Position numbers and translations under genes: made by a program. The notes beneath the pieces were generated by a model, which saw only the letters and a program-made list of their open reading frames with translations, searched no databases and had not been told where the DNA came from. This document shows positions 40,999 through 49,532 of a stretch of 64,000 nt of DNA, in pieces (the first letter of the stretch is position 1; each line of letters opens with the position of its first letter). Origin of the DNA: Streptococcus mitis (GTDB lineage Bacteria > Bacillota > Bacilli > Lactobacillales > Streptococcaceae); contig NZ_JALDTZ010000004.1 in assembly GCF_023109105.1 (NCBI RefSeq), positions 1-64,000 of the forward strand. The letters are read 5' to 3'.

Positions 40999-41802
40999 CT
41001 ACCTGTAGATATCGTAGATGGTATTAGCATCTTTGTTAGAAATTGCGTCATATTGGGACCTCGTTCCAGCCCAATATTTCATTGGTTGTCCACCATTCTG
41101 GTTGATGATATTTTGGCCAGGCACACCATCGGCACCTCTAGCTCCGTCCGCACCTCTGGGACCTGCTGGACCTCTAGCACCTTCTGGTCCTCGCAAGCTA
41201 TTTCGTTGTGTCTGAGTCAAGCTGTCAAAAGTTGGCCGATTTTCAAGGGCTGTAACCCTGCGTTTTAATTCTGTATCGTTATAAGAAATTACGAACGTTC
41301 TCTTACCAATTTTTTGAACATTAATATTAGTGCCGTTGACAGTCGTCACCTTCCAAAATTCGTAATCTACAGTACTGCTATCCGTCCAAAGGTCTTCAAC
41401 AATATCCCCTACCTTGATACCGTCAGGGTTCATGATATCGGTTGTTTTTATTGTTGCTACTGAGCCGATATTTGCACCATAGATATCTCCTTTAGCAATG
41501 CGATAAACTGGCGTTTCAGACTTCTTGGCGTATTCCGCCAAAGCACGCTCTGCGGCTGAACCTTCAAAACGCACAACACCATCAGCACCTCTTGGTCCTG
41601 CTGGCCCCGTCTCTCCACGGTCTCCTTTGGGACCAGTCAGATATTGAAGAGCTGAGAATCGGTCACGGCCATTTCCGACCTTGACCTTGCCTGTGTCGCT
41701 CTCAACGCCTAACTCCCCATCAAGTAAGACCAGAGTGCTACTTGCCCAGTCTCGTGCTGACATGCGCTTGTGCTGTACCCTTACTGGGATTGTTTCCGTC
41801 AT
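40999..41802 (-). CDS. Collagen-like phage tail protein
   Basis: 267 aa. Two GXY collagen-like tracts: GPKGDRGETGPAGPRGADG at about residues 53-71, and one at about 205-230 rich in GPAGPRGAD. Between them is a globular beta domain. The N-terminus (VRVQHKRMSARDWASSTLVLLDGELGVESDTGKVKVG) matches the hydrolase- or fibre-head region common in Gram-positive phages. It probably forms a trimeric fibre segment downstream of Tal, whose gene it overlaps by 4 bp. Confidence 0.8.
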   Translation of the reverse strand: MTETIPVRVQHKRMSARDWASSTLVLLDGELGVESDTGKVKVGNGRDRFSALQYLTGPKGDRGETGPAGPRGADGVVRFEGSAAERALAEYAKKSETPVYRIAKGDIYGANIGSVATIKTTDIMNPDGIKVGDIVEDLWTDSSTVDYEFWKVTTVNGTNINVQKIGKRTFVISYNDTELKRRVTALENRPTFDSLTQTQRNSLRGPEGARGPAGPRGADGARGADGVPGQNIINQNGGQPMKYWAGTRSQYDAISNKDANTIYDIYR

Positions 41803-43604
41803 GTTTTTCCTCCGTCAAAAATAAAAGTTGGATTCTCGTTCCAACTTCCGTCATATCTTGAATTTTGTCCGTCAGCTACCGTCTTGTAGACTGGCGCTAG
41901 TTCAATCCGTCTTGTCTGATTGTCAATCATCACAGACTGCTCTACGTTCTGATACCAGTCCCCTGAGAAGGTAAGACGATAGGCACCGTAGTAGACTGCT
42001 AAGACCTGCTCCTCTTTTTGGACAAGGTCTTTGTCAATCGCTGGCATGACCGAATTAGCAGGCGCAAGATGAACGTGGCCACCATAAAATGTAGGCTTAT
42101 TCACTACCACAGTCACATCTGTTTTGCCGTAAGGTGTACAGGTAGCTGACCAGCTTATAACGTATTTCTTACCAATTTCAAAACCCTCTCCATTGTGACC
42201 GACTTCTACGAAATCCGTTCCATAACTGATTTTTTTAGCCGTGCCACCATTCAAGCGGTTCTTATTGTATTGAGTATTCCCGTCACCGCCAATCAAACTA
42301 GCATTGACCCTTGCAGTCTCGCTGACTTGCTCAAGTTTCTTGCTTAATTCAGCGATTGAGTCCGCACCACTCATCAGTTCATCACGGATACGCTTCACGA
42401 ACTCAGGACGCTCTTTTTCCATTTCTTCGTGGATTTTAGCGCCAAATTCTTCGGCCTTAGCCTTGTACTGCTCGATGGCATCCGTGATAGCTTTCTCACG
42501 CTTGGCAAATTCAGCATCAAATGCACGATCAGCGTTTGCGATTTCCTTTTTCAAACGTTCTTCAAAAATCTTATGTAGATTTCGACTTTCATTCAAAACG
42601 GCATCATTTACAATCCCACCGATTGCATTCGCAAGACTTGACTGGAACGTCCCAAAACCAATTGATTTTAGACGTTTCGCCATTGGTGAATAGGTGTATT
42701 TCGTAATCTTCTTACGAACATCAAGACCATACCACTCGTGGTAGATACTGACCACATCGAACATCCGAACTGCAACATCACTCTGGCCGACAACCGAGAT
42801 TTCAAGGTTATCTTCCAGCATGTCGCACATACTTGTCCGAAAATACTGCTTACCGTATTCAATCAAACTAGCTTGGTCTTTGACATTCTGATCATTGACC
42901 TCAACAACTGCTTCATAGATTTGGCTATATTTCCCAAGCAAGGGACTATCAATCACCACTACGTAATCAACGTCAGGCGCCTTCTCTCCCTCACCTTTAA
43001 CTGTCGTTTTAAAGGTTATCCGAGTTTTCAGCGATTTCGTTGAGGTCTTATGCTGGTAGCTAGACAGGTTTTTCTTGTACATAAAAAGCGATTCATTCTC
43101 TGAACCGCCATTTTTCAACAAACGTAAGTTATAGCCATTTCGCACCATATCTCCGCCCCATTGACCAAGGATAGAGTGCTTGTCTTTGGCCAAGACCTCC
43201 ATAGCATTCTTATCCTTGATGTTGAGCGTATGTCTATCATCAATGTCCGAAAAGAAAGAAAAGGGATTGGTTCTGGTAATACTACCAGCAAAAGCACTCA
43301 ATACCCTCGTCCCACTGACACGATCCACATCGATAGAGCTGACGATGTAGTTATTTAACAGACTGATAACCTGATTGGCATAGACTTGGATATATCCTTG
43401 TTGTTTTTCAACCTCAAAAATATAAAAATCCTGCTCACCATGCAGGTCATCAGCTGTCAAAAAGGTTTCCTCTTTCAGCAATTCCCACTTGGGATCTGAC
43501 GTAGGAAAGCGAAAGGTCAGCTGATAGGTATTGTTCCGCTCCTGGACAATTTCGTCATTGTAGGCCTCATTTAAAGGCGTATTGCCTTCAGTAAGATAAA
43601 TCAT
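41799..43604 (-). CDS. Tail-associated protein Tal (prophage endopeptidase-like)
   Basis: 601 aa. The N-terminal ~330 residues match the prophage tail/gp27-like hub domain (IYLTEGNTPLNEAYNDEIV ..., FFSDIDDRHTLNI). The C-terminal half has a coiled coil (KIFEERLKKEIANADRAFDAEF) and a beta-rich tip. In siphoviruses Tal closes the tail and contacts the host. No lytic motif was seen. I start at the ATG at 43602-43604, with GGAGGT 7 nt upstream; the frame extends 5 codons. Follows Dit, overlapping it by 4 bp. Confidence 0.85.
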   Translation of the reverse strand: MIYLTEGNTPLNEAYNDEIVQERNNTYQLTFRFPTSDPKWELLKEETFLTADDLHGEQDFYIFEVEKQQGYIQVYANQVISLLNNYIVSSIDVDRVSGTRVLSAFAGSITRTNPFSFFSDIDDRHTLNIKDKNAMEVLAKDKHSILGQWGGDMVRNGYNLRLLKNGGSENESLFMYKKNLSSYQHKTSTKSLKTRITFKTTVKGEGEKAPDVDYVVVIDSPLLGKYSQIYEAVVEVNDQNVKDQASLIEYGKQYFRTSMCDMLEDNLEISVVGQSDVAVRMFDVVSIYHEWYGLDVRKKITKYTYSPMAKRLKSIGFGTFQSSLANAIGGIVNDAVLNESRNLHKIFEERLKKEIANADRAFDAEFAKREKAITDAIEQYKAKAEEFGAKIHEEMEKERPEFVKRIRDELMSGADSIAELSKKLEQVSETARVNASLIGGDGNTQYNKNRLNGGTAKKISYGTDFVEVGHNGEGFEIGKKYVISWSATCTPYGKTDVTVVVNKPTFYGGHVHLAPANSVMPAIDKDLVQKEEQVLAVYYGAYRLTFSGDWYQNVEQSVMIDNQTRRIELAPVYKTVADGQNSRYDGSWNENPTFIFDGGKT

Positions 43605-44299
43605 AAGATATACCTCCAATTCGGCCGAACCGTGACCTTACGAACCGCACCAGTAAAGACTAGACCGTTATTACCGACTGCTAACTCAAAGAAGCCTCCA
43701 CGTTTACGTAGCGTATTTTGAACCGCACCATCTGCGTTGTAGATATTCTGTTTCTTATGTCTACAATCAATGGTCACTTTTCGTCTAATAGTCAAGTGCA
43801 TAGTTGTCCGTCCGATAGTCAAAGAAATATCACCGTCTCCTTCAATCTCAATTACAGGTTCACTATAGACAGAGCCTGGATTGTTGACATTACCGCTTGC
43901 GGTAAAGATAAGAGGAGCAACATTTTTCTGATAGCGGAACGGTTGCATACTCAACTTAATTTCAAGCTTCCAGCCGTGCATACCTTGAGGTTTGTATTTG
44001 GCACTGACGAAGTCAGCATAAAAAATAGAGCCTAGTTGGTAGCTAAACTCTAGCGTATTATCATTTGGTTGGAATTTCTCAACGATTTTAGACGGGTCTA
44101 CTGTCCTTGGAAGGTAAAAGACAAAAGTCCTTTCGTAACTTTCGTAAGCACCGTCCAAGACACGGTAATTCCCGTTGACCCCAAAAAGGGTAGCTGTTTC
44201 TGAAACTTTCGGTTTAGCAGCCTCTACCTCGCCAAAATCAGTCACAACACATTTAGGAATGGTTGAAGTATCGAAACCATTGATAATCATGTATTCCAT
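43601..44299 (-). CDS. Distal tail protein Dit
   Basis: 232 aa, siphovirus tail component. N-terminal ITINGFDTS-type hook (MIINGFDTSTIPKCVVTDFG) and the Dit core (YRVLDGAYESYERTFVFYLP, WKLEIKLSMQPFRYQKN) are visible. It forms the hexameric hub linking tail tube and baseplate. Strong GGGAGGG before the ATG, and its stop overlaps Tal. Located directly after the tape measure gene, the standard order. Confidence 0.9.
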   Translation of the reverse strand: MEYMIINGFDTSTIPKCVVTDFGEVEAAKPKVSETATLFGVNGNYRVLDGAYESYERTFVFYLPRTVDPSKIVEKFQPNDNTLEFSYQLGSIFYADFVSAKYKPQGMHGWKLEIKLSMQPFRYQKNVAPLIFTASGNVNNPGSVYSEPVIEIEGDGDISLTIGRTTMHLTIRRKVTIDCRHKKQNIYNADGAVQNTLRKRGGFFELAVGNNGLVFTGAVRKVTVRPNWRYIL

Positions 44300-46710
44300 T
44301 AAATTCCCTCCCTAGCATAAATTGCACCTTGACGGTGGTAGACACTCATTGAAATTTTATCAGCGTCCAGATAAGTATCTGACGGCTTTTCAAGGATAGC
44401 AGTAAGGATCTTCTCCATACTTGCTCTCAGAATCTCTATCTCAGACACGGTTTGACTGTCTTTTGCCTCAATTTGAGCGCTTGGCATAGCCAAACTTGCT
44501 TCAATATTCTTGGCAATGGTAGGTGTTCCACTCAATCCAAAATCATCGTTTGAAAATGCGTTTGAGATTTCGCCAGCCATTCCGCTGACAGATTTTTTAA
44601 CACCTTTGAAACGGTCTTGCAATCCTCTATCCAAACCTTGCATAATCGCATTACCAGCTGGTATCAAGAGCTTGCGGTCGTACTCAATCGGACCTTTGTG
44701 ATCAGCAATCCAACCAGCAATACCACCAACAAAATCAGTAACTGCACTCCAAGCAGACTTCAAACCGCCAAGGAATCCATCTAGGATAGCTTTACCAGCC
44801 TCCCAAAGGTTGATGTTTTTGATTCCATCAAATATGCTTGTAACATTACTTACAAGGTCGCTTACCGCTTGCTTCATGCTATTCCAAGCATTTTGAGCGC
44901 CTTGTACAAGTCCATCAATCAAGCCTAAGACGGTTGATTTCAATCCTTCCCAAGCACTGCTTGCGACAGATTTGATCGTGTTCCAGATGTTAGATAATAT
45001 TTGAGCAAAACCATCAAAAATAGCCTTACCTGCAGCAGACAACCCTTTCCAGATGGCCTCACCAACACCCTTTATAGCATTCCAAGCGGTGCCCCAGTCA
45101 CCATTGATGATAGCCATGACTGCTTTTATAATGCCACTTATAACATCCATAGCCGTCTGAATAGCAATCTTAATCAATTCCCAAACTGTTGTTACTACCG
45201 TGCAGATATTGTTCCACGTAGCTTCAATGAAAGGAGCAAGGATATTCATTGCGGTTTCAATAATAGATTGAATAATCGGCATAACCGTCTGAATAACTGT
45301 CTGGATGGCGTTCCAAACCGTTGTGAACGTTTGTTGAATCAAACCTTGATTTTCAGTCCACCATAGGGAAATACCGTCCCAAACAGACCTAATAAAATCA
45401 ACAACTGCTTGGATAATCGGAGCAACAACAGCCATCATATTGTTCCAGACGGTTGTTGCTGTTTCAACAATACCATTCCAAACTTCGGTCAAGACTGGTG
45501 CGACAGACTGCCACACACCAGAGAACCAATCCATGAAGCCTTGCCAGATTTGTCTCCCCATCTCAGTTTGAGTGAAGAAATAAACCAAGCCTGCAGTTAA
45601 TGCAGCAATCGCTGCGATGGCAATTCCAATAGGATTGGCGCTCATAGCAGTAAATAGACCCGTGACTGCTGTTTTAATTGTCGTTAAGACAGCAGGTATT
45701 CCAGATAACAATCCCGAGACTGCCGAAAATGCTTTAAAAGCTAAAAATGCAGAACCAAGAGCGGTAACGATACCACCCATGATACTTCCTAGACCTTCAC
45801 CGAAAATTCCACTGAAAACACCCTTGATTCCTCCCAAAATAAGGTTAGGAATTTGCTTCAAAATATTTCCAATCATCGGAATTAGGTTTCCGAAAAGAAA
45901 TGTGGATGTCGTTTCCATCAAAGCCTGTAGTGCGGGTTGAATATCTTCACCCAAAGACAACTTTCCAAGAACGTTCTGAGCAGCTGCTTTCATCGACTCA
46001 AATGATCCGGTGAAAGTTGTTGCTGCTTCTCTTGCTGTTGTGCCAGTGATGTCCAAATTCTCTTGGATAGCGTGAATCGCGCTATAAACATCTGACAAGT
46101 TATTCATGTCATACTTAACGCCTGTCAACTTTTCTGCATCGGACAAAAGCCGTTGCATTTCTTGTTTGGTACCACCATAACCCAATTTTAAGTTGTCGAG
46201 CATGGTGTAGTTTTGTTTGGCGAAACCTTGATACGCCAGTTGAATGCTTTCCATAGATGTCCCCATCTTATTCGCATTATCCGACATATCAATCATGGCC
46301 ATGTTAGCTGTTTCTGCTGCTTTATCTGTATCTCCACCAAGAGATTGCAATAAGCTTGCTGAGAAACCTGTAACATTTTCCATATAGGCATTGGCTGACA
46401 GACCTGTTGTCTTATAGGCCTCGTTTGCAAAACCTTTGACCTTATCAGCTGAATCTTTAAATAGGGTTTCGATACCACCAAGCGATTGTTGGAGTGCTGC
46501 CCCTTCAGTTATGGATGCTCCGATTGCTTTACCAATTCCTGCAGCAGTAATAACCTTTGAAACAGCGCCCATCATTTTGGATCCGAGGGATTCGCCTGCG
46601 CTAACGCCAGCAGAGGCAACTTCACCACCCATTTCCTTTTGAATCATGCCACTAATGCCTTTAGCGGATGGAATGATTTGTACATAGGCTTTTCCTAATT
46701 CGGTCGCCAC
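44299..46710 (-). CDS. Tail tape measure protein
   Basis: 803 aa, hydrophobic in the middle (about residues 290-390) with Trp/Gly-rich tandem segments (VWNNMMAVVAPIIQAVVDF, IWNTIKSVASSAWEGLKST) repeated through 400-640. The N-terminus is helical (KAYVQIIPSAKGISGMIQKEMGGEVASAG). It sets tail length. Fits between the tail assembly chaperone pair and Dit. Overlaps both neighbours by one base. Confidence 0.95.
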   Translation of the reverse strand: MATELGKAYVQIIPSAKGISGMIQKEMGGEVASAGVSAGESLGSKMMGAVSKVITAAGIGKAIGASITEGAALQQSLGGIETLFKDSADKVKGFANEAYKTTGLSANAYMENVTGFSASLLQSLGGDTDKAAETANMAMIDMSDNANKMGTSMESIQLAYQGFAKQNYTMLDNLKLGYGGTKQEMQRLLSDAEKLTGVKYDMNNLSDVYSAIHAIQENLDITGTTAREAATTFTGSFESMKAAAQNVLGKLSLGEDIQPALQALMETTSTFLFGNLIPMIGNILKQIPNLILGGIKGVFSGIFGEGLGSIMGGIVTALGSAFLAFKAFSAVSGLLSGIPAVLTTIKTAVTGLFTAMSANPIGIAIAAIAALTAGLVYFFTQTEMGRQIWQGFMDWFSGVWQSVAPVLTEVWNGIVETATTVWNNMMAVVAPIIQAVVDFIRSVWDGISLWWTENQGLIQQTFTTVWNAIQTVIQTVMPIIQSIIETAMNILAPFIEATWNNICTVVTTVWELIKIAIQTAMDVISGIIKAVMAIINGDWGTAWNAIKGVGEAIWKGLSAAGKAIFDGFAQILSNIWNTIKSVASSAWEGLKSTVLGLIDGLVQGAQNAWNSMKQAVSDLVSNVTSIFDGIKNINLWEAGKAILDGFLGGLKSAWSAVTDFVGGIAGWIADHKGPIEYDRKLLIPAGNAIMQGLDRGLQDRFKGVKKSVSGMAGEISNAFSNDDFGLSGTPTIAKNIEASLAMPSAQIEAKDSQTVSEIEILRASMEKILTAILEKPSDTYLDADKISMSVYHRQGAIYAREGI

Positions 46711-47096
46711 TATTCCTCACCTCCTGTTTTCGCAAGTAAAGCCTTGCGATAATTTTCAAAGTCCTCACCAGATTCAAAAACGAGATAATCCCTTTCGTCA
46801 CTCTCTTCTTTGTGATTTTTTTTAAGCAATTCAGCGATTGATGTTGGGCGATTAACACCCTTTTGGCCATCCTTGGTTTGCAACCACAAAGAAAGAGACA
46901 GTCTGTCTACGATATTTGCAAGTAACGTCGTTTCAAGAGGGACGATTTGGTCAGATATCATCTGCTTTATCCGCGAATCATCACGCAACCCATACGCAAA
47001 AACAGCCACCTGATTTAAAGGTAGCTGTTTGTAGTCGTATATCTGGTAGGTTTCCGCCAAGTCACAGACAAGGGCATCTTCGTCCAAATTGATCAT
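46710..47096 (-). CDS. Tail assembly chaperone, downstream frame (gpGT-like)
   Basis: 128 aa. The reading frame is open and in the -1 frame relative to the upstream 91-aa gene, and continues upstream through the slippery run, so the main product is probably the C-terminal half of a 224-aa fusion. Independent start at the ATG 47094-47096 has no strong ribosome site (CTTGCTCAG before it). Related to DUF5361-type proteins. It needs the upstream gene for its phage role: it loads tail tube protein on the tape measure. Confidence 0.8.
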   Translation of the reverse strand: MINLDEDALVCDLAETYQIYDYKQLPLNQVAVFAYGLRDDSRIKQMISDQIVPLETTLLANIVDRLSLSLWLQTKDGQKGVNRPTSIAELLKKNHKEESDERDYLVFESGEDFENYRKALLAKTGGEE

Positions 47097-47107
47097 CTGA
47101 GCAAGGA

Positions 47108-47122
47108 CTAGGATTTTTTTAA
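47108..47122 (-). promoter_or_regulatory. Programmed -1 frameshift site A-AAA-AAA
   Basis: Zero-frame reading TTA AAA AAA TCC TAG ends the 91-aa protein two codons after the run of seven A's (47114-47120). A -1 slip gives AAA AAA ATC CTA and enters the frame of the following 128-aa gene with no stop. The arrangement matches the tail assembly chaperone frameshifts known from phage lambda G/GT and many siphoviruses. Confidence 0.85.
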
Positions 47123-47383
47123 GCCGTTAACGGATTCAAAAACACTCTTGATTTCATCTGCCATTTTATCATTTGGCACGATGCCATCTTCTTCTCTTAG
47201 ATGGTCTTTAAAAGCCTTGGCTTGCTCATCTCCAAATAAAAGTTTTACAACTTTAGGAAAGACTTGGCCTTGTCCTTCGTCAACTTCACCAATCAATTCT
47301 AACAATTCATAGTTATTTAAACGACGCTCAGAAATTTCGAATTTAAAACCTGACTTCGTTTCCCCTTTGAATGTTTTACTCAT
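47108..47383 (-). CDS. Tail assembly chaperone, upstream frame (gpG-like)
   Basis: 91 aa, acidic (FKGETKSGFKFEISERRLNNYELLELIGEVDEG). Located between the major tail protein and the tape measure, the standard place for the G gene. Its end contains the slippery run, so most ribosomes should make this 91-aa form and a few the 224-aa GT form. Start ATG at 47381-47383, with a 5-bp gap to the major tail gene. Confidence 0.85.
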   Translation of the reverse strand: MSKTFKGETKSGFKFEISERRLNNYELLELIGEVDEGQGQVFPKVVKLLFGDEQAKAFKDHLREEDGIVPNDKMADEIKSVFESVNGLKKS

Positions 47384-47388
47384 CTATT

Positions 47389-48012
47389 TTACGCTCCTTG
47401 AATGTATTCGTAGTGAGTGTTCTCACTATTGTCTGGTAATGCAGTGATCGTCAATTCATAGCCGATAGGTTCGCCGTCTTTATAGCTGATTTCGCCAATT
47501 TCACTCACCTTACCACGAGGAATCACAACACGTTTTGCATAGCCGTTTTTCAACAATGTATCAATAACCAAGCTATGTTCTGGCAATTCTTTACCGTTAG
47601 CTTTGACAGTGATACCTGTTTCAAGCGTTCCTGAAACGTTATCTGGCCCATACACTTCTTTCAAGACTTCAACGTTCAGACCTTCAATTAATTTGTATTT
47701 GAAGGTGTCTTTTTTTTCAGTTTGGGAAGACAAGACTGTTTGTCCGCCCCACGCTTTAACTACTTCGCTTTCTGGCGAGTTCTCATTGGTCACCCCATCT
47801 TCTGAAATGTAACCTAGCGTTTTAAATGCAGCATCCAATACTGTTTTGGCATTTAGTGGTAGATTTGTTCCAGTTGGTGCAGTAGATACTGCTCCTCCAA
47901 TTTTAGGCTTAGCAGCCGTTACATTTGATGCTGATGCAGTCGTCATATTCTTTCCTCCTATTGATTCTGCATTTGGTGTTCTTACTTCTGTCGCTTCTAA
48001 TTCTGGCGCCAA
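47389..48012 (-). CDS. Major tail protein
   Basis: About 207 aa from a TTG start, beta-rich tail tube protein of the phi13 type, ending ITALPDNSENTHYEYIQGA. Two good starts exist. TTG at 48010-48012 has GGAGG 7 nt upstream and follows the previous gene by 14 bp; ATG at 47944-47946 has AGGAGG 7 nt upstream and gives 185 aa (MTTASASNVTAAKPKIGG). A GTG at 48018 is only one base from GGAGG and is unlikely. The TTG fits the tight operon; both may be used. Confidence 0.85.
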   Translation of the reverse strand: MAPELEATEVRTPNAESIGGKNMTTASASNVTAAKPKIGGAVSTAPTGTNLPLNAKTVLDAAFKTLGYISEDGVTNENSPESEVVKAWGGQTVLSSQTEKKDTFKYKLIEGLNVEVLKEVYGPDNVSGTLETGITVKANGKELPEHSLVIDTLLKNGYAKRVVIPRGKVSEIGEISYKDGEPIGYELTITALPDNSENTHYEYIQGA

Positions 48013-48026
48013 AACCACACCTCCTT

Positions 48027-48362
48027 TTAAAAATAATTGATGTCATATACCGCTTGATAGCGATATTGCTTCGTTTCCGTGTCTGTAAAGTTGTAGTCAC
48101 TATTGTGATGCACACCGCTGACTTCGTTGACCGTGATGAGATCCTCAACTACTCTCTTGACTTTCTCATTTAACTCAGCAGCCTTTTGAAGTGATGGTGC
48201 ATAACTTTGAAAAGCGAATGTAGCGGAATGAACGTAGTCGCTTCCACCGCTTCCAGTCTTTTCTAAAATTACATAACTTTCAGGCATATTTGGCTTATGC
48301 TCAAAAAAAGACGGAACATCTAACTGTCCGTCCAAAAATTTCTTTATAACTAATTCGATCAT
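48027..48362 (-). CDS. Tail terminator / neck protein (Gp12-like)
   Basis: 111 aa. Position between the HK97-gp10-like gene and the major tail protein is where the tail terminator lies. The protein begins MIELVIKKFLDGQLDVPSFF and contains YVILEKTGSGGSDYVHSATFAFQSYA, a pattern common in these minor tail components. Overlaps the upstream gene by 4 bp. Assignment rests on order and general resemblance. Confidence 0.65.
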   Translation of the reverse strand: MIELVIKKFLDGQLDVPSFFEHKPNMPESYVILEKTGSGGSDYVHSATFAFQSYAPSLQKAAELNEKVKRVVEDLITVNEVSGVHHNSDYNFTDTETKQYRYQAVYDINYF

Positions 48363-48595
48363 CTCATAGCCTTCAGTAAAATATTATGTTTTTTATTTCT
48401 AGCCATGCTCTTGATATCAGTCGTACTAATCTTTGCATTGGCACGCTTTTGCCCTGACGATACGGTCAATTCAAATCCCTCACCAGCTCGGTTTGCAATT
48501 CCTTGCCCTTTCTCCCTCAAAATGCCCTGCATTTCGGAAGAACGTAGCAAGGCAGACACACCAGCTGAGTTCAATTGAAATTTCATATCACTCAT
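48359..48595 (-). CDS. Tail completion protein, HK97 gp10-like
   Basis: 78 aa from the ATG at 48593-48595, which overlaps the upstream stop (ATGAGTGA). Shorter than usual gp10 family members. It starts MSDMKFQLNSAGVSALLRSSEMQGILREKG and has a basic end (SMARNKKHNILLKAMR), both typical of the family. The frame is open three codons upstream. Position in the head-tail connector block supports the role. Confidence 0.7.
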   Translation of the reverse strand: MSDMKFQLNSAGVSALLRSSEMQGILREKGQGIANRAGEGFELTVSSGQKRANAKISTTDIKSMARNKKHNILLKAMR

Positions 48596-48926
48596 ACACT
48601 TCAACCATAACCTTTCTATTCCAAGATAATGGAATCATTGACTCAATCCCCTCTTGAGGGATGCCAATCGTCCGCCATTTACGACCAAAAAACTTGACCT
48701 CACGGTTCTCCCACTTGTTAGTGTCTCCTTTAGGAATACCAAGTGTATACTCCGCCTTTTTCCCAGTCAGATTCATTTGATTGATGACGTCCTCTGATGA
48801 AGTTGGGACAACCAATACGTTTTTAACCTCAATCTCAACATCACGATGGATTGGATGACCGAAATCGTCGTTACCAATTTCCACCTTGTCTATTAAAATG
48901 ACAGGGATTCCTTTTAGGTAGGTCAT
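48588..48926 (-). CDS. Head-tail adaptor / head closure protein
   Basis: About 112 aa, mainly beta (TYLKGIPVILIDKVEIGNDDFGHPIHRDVEIEVKNVLVVP). This layout is typical of the head-closure family in Gram-positive siphoviruses. The ATG at 48924-48926 is taken as start; an ATG six codons upstream also fits. It overlaps the previous gene by 56 bp, so an internal start must be used. Function from position. Confidence 0.65.
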   Translation of the reverse strand: MTYLKGIPVILIDKVEIGNDDFGHPIHRDVEIEVKNVLVVPTSSEDVINQMNLTGKKAEYTLGIPKGDTNKWENREVKFFGRKWRTIGIPQEGIESMIPLSWNRKVMVEVYE

Positions 48927-49311
48927 AAATTTCAATCGCTCCATATCGTTGTTTTTTCTTCAAACCAAGCCTTTTGAGTTCGGTGTCTTTAATAAAGAGA
49001 CCGCCTCCAGGGACAAGGTAAGAACCACTAAAAGAATAACCCAAGGCACTTTCAGAAACTTGAGTCATTGGCTCATGGTCTGTTGAGGTCATGAGGGTTC
49101 GTGCCACGATATCGACCGTGACAGACTTGGCAACACTAGCGAATGACACGCTTTCTGCCACCATATCGTCAAGGTCTTTACCGACTTTTTCAGCTTCCAC
49201 TCGCAAAGAATTAGATACAACTTCCAACAAAGCCTCAGCCCTTGCACGCTCATCAAATTTCAACGAGCGCCATAACAATTCCAAGTCTTCAATCTTTGCA
49301 AAAGTTCCCAT
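48871..49311 (-). CDS. Head-tail connector protein (Gp15/Gp19-like)
   Basis: 146 aa. N-terminal helix bundle (FAKIEDLELLWRSLKFDERARAEALLEVVSNSLRVE) is typical of the phage Gp19/Gp15/Gp42 head-tail connector family, and the C-terminus is beta-rich (GYSFSGSYLVPGGGLFIKD). Located just downstream of the capsid gene and the 70-aa LEM-like gene. The start ATG has TAAGCTATG context and no obvious strong ribosome site. Confidence 0.75.
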   Translation of the reverse strand: MGTFAKIEDLELLWRSLKFDERARAEALLEVVSNSLRVEAEKVGKDLDDMVAESVSFASVAKSVTVDIVARTLMTSTDHEPMTQVSESALGYSFSGSYLVPGGGLFIKDTELKRLGLKKKQRYGAIEIYDLPKRNPCHFNRQGGNW

Positions 49312-49314
49312 AGC

Positions 49315-49527
49315 TTAACCCTTGTTTTCCTCGTACAAGGCTACCAAATCGGATTTTTTTGAACTCTTATCGTAATCAATGCCTAATTCATCCAAACTAG
49401 ACTTCAATTCCGCTACGGTCATATCTCCTCCGCTTGGTGCCGTATCTTCCACAGGCACCCAATCTCCCCCGATTAGAGAATCGGAAGAGATTACAGCGCC
49501 CGTTTTTGTATCACGGTATAAAGCCAT
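49315..49527 (-). CDS. Small HeH/LEM-domain-like phage protein
   Basis: 70 aa. C-terminal MTVAELKSSLDELGIDYDKSSKKSDLVALYEENKG matches the HeH/LEM (helix-extension-helix) fold used for DNA or protein contacts. The N-terminus (YRDTKTGAVISSDSLIGGDWVPVE) is short. Such proteins occur directly after the capsid gene in many phages. The exact role is unknown. Confidence 0.75.
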   Translation of the reverse strand: MALYRDTKTGAVISSDSLIGGDWVPVEDTAPSGGDMTVAELKSSLDELGIDYDKSSKKSDLVALYEENKG

Positions 49528-49532
49528 AGGTC

